Assembly (NCBI GenBank): GCA_044433415.1 | Contig: JAWXTP010000116.1 | Location: 1 to 9,495, forward strand | Source of the DNA: JAWXTP01 sp044433415 | Lineage (GTDB): Bacteria > Bacteroidota > Bacteroidia > Bacteroidales > Rikenellaceae | Direction of reading: 5' to 3' | DNA length: 9,495 nt | Part shown: piece by piece, positions 1-5,537 of the stretch | Layout: every line of letters starts with the position of its first letter | Position numbering within the stretch: the first letter of the stretch is position 1 | Program-made: the position numbers and the translations under genes | Notes under the pieces: model-generated | Seen by the model: only the letters and a program-made list of their open reading frames with translations | What the model was told of the DNA's origin: nothing | Databases searched by the model: none

Positions 1-959
1 TTGATATTGGTGACACTATCTGTGACTTTGAAAACCCAGAAGCTCTTACTCCTATTGCTATTGATGAGCCAACTATGAGTATGTTATTTACTATTAATGA
101 CTCTCCTTTCTTTGGTCGTGAAGGTAAATTTGTAACTTCTCGTCACATCAAAGATAGATTAGATAGAGAATTAGAAAAAAACCTTGCTCTACGTGTTCAA
201 CCAGGTGAAACTGCTGATAGCTTCATCGTATTTGGTCGTGGCGTACTTCACTTAAGTGTGTTAATTGAAACTATGCGTCGTGAGGGTTATGAGCTACAAG
301 TTGGTCAACCTCGTGTTATCATAAAAGAAATTGACGGTGTTAAATGTGAGCCTGTTGAGGAACTTACAATTGACCTACCTGAAGAATATGCTGGTCGCGC
401 TATAGAACTTGTTACAAAACGTAAAGGTGCTATGATTCAAATGGATACTAAAGATGATCGTAACAAACTTATCTTTAACATTCCTTCACGTGGTATCATA
501 GGTCTTAGAAGCAACCTTCTTACTGCTACAGCTGGTGAGGCTATCATGGCTCACCGTCTTAAAGGTTATGAGCCTTACTTTGGCGAAATTGAAATGCGTC
601 TTAACGGTTCATTAATCTCTATGGAAACTGGTAGCACTTTTGCTTACGCTATCAACAAACTTCAAGATAGAGGTACTTTCTTTGTTGCTCCTAACGAAGA
701 AATATATGTAGGACAGGTAGTAGGTGAAAACTCTCGTCAAGATGATCTTGTTGTTAACCTTACAAAATCTAAAAAGTTAACAAACATGCGTGCTAGTGGT
801 TCTGACGAAAAAACAAACATCGCACCTCCTAAAACTTTCTCTCTAGAAGAAGCGTTAGAGTACATTCAAAGTGATGAGTATGTAGAGGTTACTCCTAAAT
901 CGTTACGTCTTAGAAAGATTTATCTTGATGAAACTGAGCGTAAACGTCGTAGCAAATAA
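1..959 (+). CDS. typA: Ribosome-associated translational GTPase TypA/BipA, C-terminal part (5' truncated)
   Basis: This is the 3' part of the gene for TypA/BipA, a translation-factor GTPase that binds the 70S ribosome and acts in stress adaptation and ribosome assembly. The reading frame is open from base 3, so 318 codons are visible and the gene starts outside the window. The GTPase domain is missing. What remains matches the EF-G-like domain and the TypA-specific C-terminal domain: DEPTMSM and GREGKFVTSR near the start, then GRGVLHLSVLIETMRREG, IPSRGIIGLRS, KLTNMRASGSDE and the ending EVTPKSLRLRK. The ATG at 75 is internal, because the conserved sequence continues upstream of it. The family is usually about 600 residues, so roughly half is present. 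The gene ends in TAA and is followed by a strong hairpin terminator. The family call is from recognisable conserved blocks. Confidence 0.96.
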   Translation, partial: DIGDTICDFENPEALTPIAIDEPTMSMLFTINDSPFFGREGKFVTSRHIKDRLDRELEKNLALRVQPGETADSFIVFGRGVLHLSVLIETMRREGYELQVGQPRVIIKEIDGVKCEPVEELTIDLPEEYAGRAIELVTKRKGAMIQMDTKDDRNKLIFNIPSRGIIGLRSNLLTATAGEAIMAHRLKGYEPYFGEIEMRLNGSLISMETGSTFAYAINKLQDRGTFFVAPNEEIYVGQVVGENSRQDDLVVNLTKSKKLTNMRASGSDEKTNIAPPKTFSLEEALEYIQSDEYVEVTPKSLRLRKIYLDETERKRRSK

Positions 960-988
960 TTATGGTGAGTTCTAAATTTAAAATTGAA

Positions 989-1013
989 TAAAACCCAGTT
1001 TTTAGAAATTCCC
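989..1013 (-). repeat. Dispersed intergenic motif, copy 1 (inverted)
   Basis: Read on the minus strand, this segment contains TTTCTAAAAACTGGGTTTTA. It matches the motif seen at 1175, 5161, 5346, 5388, 5500 (inverted) and 7268. All copies are intergenic. Function unknown. Confidence 0.5.
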
Positions 1014-1032
1014 TATAAGCTACAATATTTAC

Positions 1033-1087
1033 AAATTATATAAAAAAAGTTGTTTCTCTTTGAGAAACAACTTTTTTTATATAATTT
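1033..1087 (+). terminator. Hairpin terminator after typA
   Basis: A perfect 26-bp inverted repeat has arms at 1033-1058 and 1062-1087 around a 3-nt loop. The core GTTGTTTCTC pairs with GAGAAACAAC and is flanked by A7 on the left and T7 on the right. This is the form of an intrinsic terminator that would work in either direction. It lies 74 nt after the typA stop. Confidence 0.9.
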
Positions 1088-1174
1088 TACATTTTAGGAT
1101 AAAATTTTGCATACAAAAAAGCAATATACCATAAAACATGGAACAGTCGTTAATAACGTTTAGGTTTATTTCGA

Positions 1175-1197
1175 GAAGTTCTAGAAACTAGTTTTAT
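1175..1197 (+). repeat. Dispersed intergenic motif, copy 2
   Basis: The segment contains AGTTCTAGAAACTAGTTTTA, a forward match to the dispersed motif TTCTAGAAACTGGGTTTTA. It lies about 65 bp upstream of tamL. Confidence 0.5.
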
Positions 1198-1261
1198 CTA
1201 TTTAGAATTGAAAGTTTTAGGGGAGCCTTTAGCGCTTGTCTTAACTATTAACTATATATAA

Positions 1262-3592
1262 ATGAAAAATATACTACTATTTTTAACTATAATTCTTTTG
1301 ATGTTAGGGTGTGCGACAACCCAAAAGGTACCATCAGGTAAATATCTGCTACGTAGAAATAGTGTAGTTTTAAATTACTCTGACTCCATGAAAAAGAGCA
1401 ACAAAACTGTTAGCTCCTTAGAACTTGAAAACTATATACCTAACATACAAACACCTAATAAACGTGTGCTAGGTATTCCTTTATATCTAACAGCTTATAA
1501 CCTGATTGACTCATCAAAAGGCAATTGGTTTCAAAATATATTTCGAAAAATTGGTGAAGCTCCTGTAGTTTATGATTCCACACAAACAGAACTTTCAAAA
1601 AATGATATGATATCATTTTTACAAAATAAAGGATTTTATTCTGCTTCTATTATTGACACCGTTGTATTTAAAAAGAAAAAAGCTAGAGTAACTTACGAAG
1701 CAGAATCAGGGCTTCCTACTATTATATCTTCCGTAAAATACGATTTTATAGATACTACTTTAGAACAAAAAGTTTTAGCTGACACCTCAAACTCTTTTGT
1801 AAAAGTTGGAATTCCTTTAAACAAATACGACCTGAATCAGGAAAGATCCAGAATATCTGAGAACCTCGAAAATATGGGATATTACAATTTCTCTGTTAAT
1901 AACATTCATTTTATTGTGGACACCCTTGACAAGGTAAGAGAAGCTGATGTTACTATAGAGGTTAGCTCCTCTTATAATTTCACAGGCAATAACAGTAGTA
2001 CCTACCGCATTAGAAACATATACCTAAATGGTGAATATTCATCTACAGAACACAAAACAACAATTTACGACACAACAAAATATGACAACATATATATATT
2101 AACGAAACAAGGACAAAAGCCAAATATAAAACCAAAAACTTTAGTAGACCTTATACCTATTAAACCTAACAGTGTGTATTCTAAACAGGAAACAAGTCTA
2201 ATAAATACTAATTTATCAAACTTACGCTTTTTTAAGAATATAAATGTGTTATTTAATGAAATTAGAGTGCCTAGAAATGAAAACATATCACTTGCTACAA
2301 ACAATAGTGACTCTACATCTACTAACTACTACGAAAGATATATAGATTGTAACATACAGTGCATGCCCACAAAAAGACAATCTACTAAATTAAATGGGGA
2401 ACTTTCGTCAAATGCAAATTATACAGGTATATCCGTAACTTTAGGATATGCCAATAAAAACCTTTTCCGAGGTGCTGAACTCTTTGACATTGGCATAACA
2501 ACAGCTTATGATATTATGCACACCAACGAAAAAAGCAACTCTTTTGAATATGGGATAAGCACATCTCTTACCTTGCCTAAACTCGTCGTTCCATTTAAAG
2601 TTAATAGAAGTGAGAAAAATAAAAGTTTACAAACACGCATAGAGCTAAGCTACGACTATCAAGATCGCGCCTATTATCGTCGTACGCTTTCAAATGCCGC
2701 ATTTGGTTATCAATGGGAGAGAAAACAATCTAGCTTTATCTTTAAACCTCTTAATGTTTCGTATATTCAAGTTCCTTGGATAGATGAAGATTTCTGGGAA
2801 AGTATAGAGAATAAATACCTTCAAACAAGCTACACATCACAACTTATCTTTGGTATGGCAGGTTCTTATATACATACAAACTCTCATTTAAATAAGCACC
2901 TTGCTAAAACATTAAAAATAAATATAGAGACTAGTGGTAACTTCTTAAACCTTATGACAAATATATTTGAAACTCCTTATACAATTGATGATTCTGACAA
3001 ATATAAAACTATTTTTGGAGTTAGATATTCTCAATATGTAAAGGCTGATTTTAACTATACCTTAAACCAAAAAATAAACAATAATGGTGCTCTAGTTTTT
3101 AGAGCTTACGCGGGCGGAGGATATGCATATAACAATACCTATACCCTACCCTTTGATAAGATGTTCTTTGTGGGTGGAGCTTCTAGTATGCGAGGTTGGC
3201 AAGTTAGAACATTAGGACCAGGTTCTACACCTCCTGTTGATAGTGACTACCCTGAACAAGTTGGTAACATAAGATTAGAAACCAATCTTGAAGGTCGCTT
3301 CCACGTTTACGGCCCACTAAATGGAGCTTTATTTCTTGATTGCGGTAATATATGGTCTAATTATAAAGGACAGGACGAAAACGATGTGTCAAAACTTAGG
3401 TTTGATACTTTTCTTCAACAACTAGCTCTTAATACAGGCATTGGAGCACGTTTTGACTTCGATTTCTTTATCCTGAGACTTGACTGGGGTGTTATCCTAC
3501 GTAATCCAGGTTGGGATGCAGGCGAAAGATGGATTCGCGCTTTCAAGTTTGAAAATACTGCACTACACTTTGGTATAGGTTATCCTTTTTAG
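1262..3592 (+). CDS. tamL: Translocation and assembly module lipoprotein TamL (Omp85/BamA family)
   Basis: This is an outer-membrane protein of the Omp85 superfamily, the group of BamA and TamA that helps insert or assemble outer-membrane components. In Bacteroidota the lipoprotein form is called TamL and is thought to work with TamB. A signal peptide with a lipobox ending LMLGC predicts lipid attachment at Cys17. Residues about 80-350 carry alternating patterns typical of POTRA domains, for example FLQNKGFYSASI and ISENLENMGYYNFSV. From about residue 375 the sequence becomes a beta-barrel (GELSSNANYTGISVTLGY). The diagnostic Omp85 loop-6 motif is VGGASSMRGW with Arg644. The protein ends in an aromatic residue, GIGYPF. 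At 776 residues it has the usual length for the family. There is no Shine-Dalgarno sequence; the ATG is chosen because the signal peptide begins there. tamB is not in this window. The main doubt is the exact subfamily name. Confidence 0.9.
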   Translation: MKNILLFLTIILLMLGCATTQKVPSGKYLLRRNSVVLNYSDSMKKSNKTVSSLELENYIPNIQTPNKRVLGIPLYLTAYNLIDSSKGNWFQNIFRKIGEAPVVYDSTQTELSKNDMISFLQNKGFYSASIIDTVVFKKKKARVTYEAESGLPTIISSVKYDFIDTTLEQKVLADTSNSFVKVGIPLNKYDLNQERSRISENLENMGYYNFSVNNIHFIVDTLDKVREADVTIEVSSSYNFTGNNSSTYRIRNIYLNGEYSSTEHKTTIYDTTKYDNIYILTKQGQKPNIKPKTLVDLIPIKPNSVYSKQETSLINTNLSNLRFFKNINVLFNEIRVPRNENISLATNNSDSTSTNYYERYIDCNIQCMPTKRQSTKLNGELSSNANYTGISVTLGYANKNLFRGAELFDIGITTAYDIMHTNEKSNSFEYGISTSLTLPKLVVPFKVNRSEKNKSLQTRIELSYDYQDRAYYRRTLSNAAFGYQWERKQSSFIFKPLNVSYIQVPWIDEDFWESIENKYLQTSYTSQLIFGMAGSYIHTNSHLNKHLAKTLKINIETSGNFLNLMTNIFETPYTIDDSDKYKTIFGVRYSQYVKADFNYTLNQKINNNGALVFRAYAGGGYAYNNTYTLPFDKMFFVGGASSMRGWQVRTLGPGSTPPVDSDYPEQVGNIRLETNLEGRFHVYGPLNGALFLDCGNIWSNYKGQDENDVSKLRFDTFLQQLALNTGIGARFDFDFFILRLDWGVILRNPGWDAGERWIRAFKFENTALHFGIGYPF

Positions 3593-3605
3593 GACGAGTT
3601 ATACT

Positions 3606-3645
3606 GGGTCGAATAGGGTCGAACAGGGTCGAACAGGGTCGCGAC
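3606..3645 (+). repeat. 10-bp tandem repeat block
   Basis: Four units: GGGTCGAATA, GGGTCGAACA, GGGTCGAACA and GGGTCGCGAC. The equivalent block at 9166 has three units, so copy number varies between loci. Confidence 0.9.
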
Positions 3646-3679
3646 AAGCGTAGAATAATTGCTTGAAAGATTATTGGAG

Positions 3680-3724
3680 GGTCATAGAGGTCATAGGGGT
3701 CATAAAGGTCATAGGGGTCGCGAC
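3680..3724 (+). repeat. 9-bp tandem repeat block
   Basis: Five exact 9-bp units: GGTCATAGA, GGTCATAGG, GGTCATAAA, GGTCATAGG and GGTCGCGAC. The equivalent block near 9226 has two units. Confidence 0.9.
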
Positions 3725-4100
3725 AAGCGACTAAATGATTATAAGTAGTGTAAAATAATTATTGCCATATTTTTAACAGCACTCTTGGAGCGATATTTTT
3801 CACTATTAAATCTCAATATAGAACCACTATATTTTCGATTCAATAGCAAAAAATCTCATCACCAATAATGCTCTTAAAAATACACCAATAATTATTTTAC
3901 CCTACTTAGTTATAATATTTTGTGATTATTTCTATAAATATTTAGTCGCTTGTCGCGACCCTGTTTGACTCTGTATGACCCTGTATGACCCTGCCCGACC
4001 CAGGCAACAGTAACAAAGCTCAGAAAATTTAAGGTAAGCTCTACAATCTCTTTTATTTTCCTCATTCTTCTATTGTAAATCACTAAAAATCATCACGATT

Positions 4101-4143
4101 GCAAACGTTTGCAGATTTTGGGAACGTTTGCAGAAACGTTCCC
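4101..4143. promoter_or_regulatory. Paired LacI-family-type operator palindromes
   Basis: GCAAACGTTTGC at 4101-4112 is a perfect 12-bp palindrome with the central CG of LacI/GalR-family operators. Seven bases later a second inverted repeat pairs GGGAACGTTT (4120-4129) with AAACGTTCCC (4134-4143) around GCAG. A promoter-like sequence lies 46 bp downstream. No LacI-type regulator or sugar gene is present, so the regulator and target are inferred. The second repeat could instead be an RNA hairpin. Confidence 0.55.
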
Positions 4144-4163
4144 ATTAAAAATTGCATTAAAAA

Positions 4164-4196
4164 ACTTTTATTCAGATATTTAAAGTCTTACTTTTG
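4164..4196 (+). promoter_or_regulatory. Bacteroidota-type promoter reading into the structured region
   Basis: TACTTTTG at 4189-4196 matches the Bacteroidota -7 consensus TAnnTTTG exactly. A T-rich CTTTTA at 4165-4170 sits about where the -33 TTTG is expected but is imperfect. Transcription would start near 4203 and run into the hairpin elements, with no protein gene before 5538. Confidence 0.5.
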
Positions 4197-4417
4197 TATA
4201 GAATTTAAAAAGAAAGCATAATAAAAAGGTAAAATTAACTTAATGTGTTTTTAGTGTATAAAATCTAACAAAACAAGTAAGTATTTTTACTTAGTGCTAA
4301 GAGGCAGCTTTTGTCTCATAAGAACAGAAAATTTCTTTCATATATAAATTTTAGTTGGTTTTGGTTTGTTAGTTTTGGTGGCGGCTTAATAACAGTTCAC
4401 CGTTGGGGTTCTTCATG

Positions 4418-4461
4418 ATGTTTTAAGCTCATAACGGGCGAGGTTATGCAGCTTAAAACAT
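4418..4461 (+). ncRNA. Structured hairpin with GGGCGAG loop, copy A
   Basis: ATGTTTTAAGCT (4418-4429) pairs with AGCTTAAAACAT (4450-4461), and inside it CATAAC pairs with GTTATG with one bulged C. The 7-nt loop is GGGCGAG. GTTGG upstream (4402-4406) could pair with CCAAC (4462-4466) to extend the stem. A second copy at 4695-4738 has the same loop and the same following CCAACAAC. No known RNA family is recognised. Confidence 0.6.
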
Positions 4462-4538
4462 CCAACAACTTAATATTAAAGAAAGGTTTTTTATTTATAT
4501 GATTTTAACCTGCATAGGGCAGGGAAACCGAGGTATCT

Positions 4539-4659
4539 CTTTTTTCAAGAATGGTTCAGGTTTGCGGCGTTTTATAAAGTTTTAAACGGAGCAGCCTTGA
4601 GGGCTGTGAGTATTGAAACTTTATAAAAGGTCGGAAAGATGAGCCGTTATTGGGAAAAG
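4539..4659 (+). ncRNA. Covarying 121-nt structured element, copy 1
   Basis: This segment folds into one long interrupted hairpin. The outer helix pairs 4539-4558 with 4640-4659 (19 of 20 positions pair, counting G-U, with a single G/A mismatch). The middle helix pairs 4570-4582 with 4616-4628. The inner hairpin is CAGCC (4592-4596) with GGCTG (4602-4606). The second copy at 9369-9491 keeps the same spacing. Differences in the helices are compensated, for example G4553-C4645 becomes A-T, A4551-T4647 becomes G-C and A4574-T4624 becomes T-A. Internal-loop sequence TTTGCGGCG is identical in both. Transcription direction is inferred from the promoter at 4189. A single-stranded DNA role is also possible. 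Confidence 0.7.
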
Positions 4660-4677
4660 TAAGAGTTAGGGTTCTGC

Positions 4678-4738
4678 CGAACAACAATGTTCGTATGTTT
4701 TAAGCTAATGACGGGCGAGGTTACATAGCTTAAAACAT
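4678..4738 (+). ncRNA. Structured hairpin with GGGCGAG loop, copy B
   Basis: ATGTTTTAAGCTA (4695-4707) pairs with TAGCTTAAAACAT (4726-4738). Inside it TGAC pairs with GTTA (one G-U) around the loop GGGCGAG (4713-4719). A perfect small hairpin, CGAACA with TGTTCG around ACAA (4678-4693), stands just before it. Upstream GAGTT (4663-4667) could pair with AACTC (4744-4748), giving a three-way junction. Compared with copy A, the outer stem and loop are identical and an A-T pair has become G-U. Confidence 0.6.
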
Positions 4739-4767
4739 CCAACAACTCTAGAGGACAAGACTAGGTT

Positions 4768-4799
4768 TATATAAAGATATAAATATATAAAGATATAAA
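4768..4799. repeat. Perfect 16-bp tandem duplication
   Basis: TATATAAAGATATAAA occurs twice in a row (4768-4783 and 4784-4799), within an AT-only stretch that continues to about 4807. It may be a simple slippage product. Confidence 0.8.
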
Positions 4800-4844
4800 A
4801 TATATATAGGTTATACAATTAGTTTACAAATGTGGTGGGTTTTA

Positions 4845-4876
4845 ATTAATGAGTTAAGTTGGGTATACTCATTAAT
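4845..4876 (+). ncRNA. 10-bp hairpin in the structured region
   Basis: ATTAATGAGT (4845-4854) pairs perfectly with ACTCATTAAT (4867-4876) around a 12-nt loop. It lies between the copy B hairpin and the nested stem at 4886. It may be part of a larger RNA; on its own the evidence is modest. Confidence 0.35.
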
Positions 4877-4885
4877 ATATTCTTA

Positions 4886-4992
4886 AAAGTAGGGCGAGAG
4901 TGTTGTTGTCAAACAGTGAGGTGGATGTTATAGTGAGAAAGGAAGTGAGTAAGATGTTTGACTATTAGTGAGAAAGGGGATCGCCCCACTTT
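4886..4992 (+). ncRNA. Nested long-range stem enclosing purine-rich GTGAG repeats
   Basis: The outer helix pairs AAAGT and GGGCGA (4886-4897) with TCGCCC and ACTTT (4981-4992), with one A/C mismatch. Inside it GTCAAACA (4908-4915) pairs perfectly with TGTTTGAC (4955-4962). The enclosed strand has GTGAG three times (4916, 4933, 4945) and a fourth lies just outside the inner stem (4968). TAGTGAGAAAGG occurs twice (4931 and 4966). The GGGCGA arm equals the loop sequence of the hairpins at 4418 and 4695. Confidence 0.5.
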
Positions 4993-5005
4993 GAGAATAC
5001 AAAAG

Positions 5006-5022
5006 GGAGCTTAAGGAGCTCC
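5006..5022 (+). ncRNA. Short GC-rich hairpin
   Basis: GGAGC (5006-5010) pairs with GCTCC (5018-5022) around a 7-nt loop. A T6 run follows at 5038-5043, too far away for a classical terminator. It may be the 3' boundary of the preceding structured unit. Confidence 0.3.
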
Positions 5023-5078
5023 TACTAATTAAGAAAGTTTTTTCATTTATATAAGTTAAGTTTTAGTTTGTTAGTTTC

Positions 5079-5143
5079 GTGGCATAGTCCACCATGGGTA
5101 TTTACTTTGGCGTTCTAAATGTAGTGATTATATGTAGAGCGCC
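5079..5143 (+). ncRNA. Two adjacent hairpins, part of a segment related to 4336-4400
   Basis: GTGG (5079-5082) pairs with CCAC (5089-5092). Then GGCGTTCTA (5109-5117) pairs with TAGAGCGCC (5135-5143), with one G-U, and encloses ATGTA with TATAT. The lead-in, TTTGTTAGTTT followed by GTGGC, is shared with 4365-4382, where a hairpin with GGTG and CACC is followed by copy A. The segment looks like a diverged paralogue of that unit with a different second hairpin. Confidence 0.4.
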
Positions 5144-5160
5144 ATAACTCATTTAAGGCA

Positions 5161-5182
5161 ACTTCTAGAAACTGGACTTTAA
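5161..5182 (+). repeat. Dispersed intergenic motif, copy 3
   Basis: ACTTCTAGAAACTGG followed by ACTTTAAC matches the motif found in the other intergenic regions. Confidence 0.5.
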
Positions 5183-5319
5183 CACTTTCAACTTTTAAAG
5201 CGTCATCTTTGAACTTTTACAAATACGCCGTGGGAATCAGCACGCCTGTATTTATAGATACTGTCTTAAAATCCAAATAAAATAATTCTGATTTCTATAT
5301 CTTCTTTCAAAAAAAGCAC

Positions 5320-5327
5320 TATCTTAG
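5320..5327 (+). promoter_or_regulatory. Probable -7 element upstream of the peptidase C26 gene
   Basis: TATCTTAG matches TAnnTTTG at all but one position and follows an A-rich run plus GCAC. The sequence around it resembles 6276-6298 upstream of the NUDIX gene, including A-rich tract, CTA and CTTAGCG. It would give a leader of about 200 nt containing the inverted repeat at 5396-5510. Confidence 0.4.
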
Positions 5328-5345
5328 CGTTTGAATAATTAAAGA

Positions 5346-5370
5346 GAACTTCTAGGAACTGGGTTTTAAT
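5346..5370 (+). repeat. Dispersed intergenic motif, copy 4
   Basis: GAACTTCTAGGAACTGGG followed by TTTTAAT is the fullest match to the motif in this region. Confidence 0.5.
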
Positions 5371-5395
5371 GTTTTGAAATTTGGGGAGTTTTAGA

Positions 5396-5510
5396 AACTG
5401 GTTTTATTTGATTTCGAATTTTAAAACTTCATATCTGAACTTTTCAAAATGTATCAACAAGAACCATTTACCTACATTTTGAAAACTCCTCTAAAATCTC
5501 TAAACCAGTT
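5396..5510. repeat. Interrupted inverted repeat built from two motif copies
   Basis: AACTGGTTT (5396-5404) is inverted at 5502-5510, and TTTTCAAAATGTA (5441-5453) is inverted perfectly at 5473-5485. The inner arms enclose 19 nt. The element lies in the predicted leader of the gene at 5538 and uses the same ACTGG motif as the dispersed repeats. It could be a regulatory hairpin or only repeat debris. Confidence 0.55.
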
Positions 5511-5537
5511 ATTAGAATTCCAGTAAACTAAAAAAAT

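Larger units (their letters stand above)
960..1261. other. Intergenic region between typA and tamL
   Basis: There is no gene in these 302 bases. The stretch holds an inverted copy of the dispersed ACTGGGTTTTA motif (989-1013), the typA terminator (1033-1087) and a forward copy of the motif (1175-1197). I found no clean TAnnTTTG promoter for tamL. TAGGTTTA at 1160-1167 is the nearest match and is weak. Confidence 0.6.
3606..4001. repeat. Composite GGGTC repeat element, copy 1
   Basis: Four 10-bp GGGTCGAACA-type units (3606-3645) end in GCGACAAGCG. A spacer then leads to five 9-bp GGTCATAGG-type units (3680-3724) ending again in GCGACAAGCG and ACTAAAT. After a central region of about 200 bp the same sequence returns inverted: ATTTAGTCGCTTG, then five GACCC units at 10-bp spacing (3954-4001). 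A perfect 22-bp inverted repeat links 3715-3736 with 3940-3961. A second copy with the same scaffold and different unit numbers lies at 9166-9308, which identifies this as a repeat family. No transposase or other gene is inside. Confidence 0.85.
3593..5537. other. Long gene-free region with repeats and structured elements
   Basis: About 1.95 kb without a credible protein gene. In order it holds the GGGTC composite repeat (3606-4001), LacI-type palindromes (4101-4143), a promoter (4189-4196), a run of hairpins and structured elements (about 4340-5145), and several copies of the dispersed TTCTAGAAACTGG motif (5161-5521). I see nothing recognisable in 4010-4095. The size is unusual for a bacterial intergenic region whose flanking genes look intact. 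Confidence 0.8.

Noticed and set aside
1149..1160. TTAATAAC shared by 1149, 4385 and 9347 as a further repeat family
   Set aside because: The match is only 8 AT-rich bases with little flanking similarity, which is likely chance in this composition.
2065..2304. 79-aa open frame on the minus strand
   Set aside because: It lies wholly inside tamL, has no recognisable domain, and is explained as a chance frame opposite a strong gene.
3606..4001. CRISPR array
   Set aside because: The repeat units are 9-10 bp with no unique 25-40 bp spacers, and no cas genes are present.
4402..4469. Integron attC site, because of GTTGGGG and CCAACAAC around a hairpin
   Set aside because: The conserved attC box spacing and the pattern of unpaired bases are absent, and there is no integron integrase or cassette gene.
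4539..4659. Known large RNAs (tmRNA, RNase P, SRP, 6S) or a group II intron domain V
   Set aside because: None of their conserved motifs is visible, and no reverse transcriptase or other intron protein is nearby.
3593..5537. Insertion sequence or prophage remnant
   Set aside because: No transposase, integrase or phage-like coding fragment can be found in any frame, and no target-site duplication was recognised.
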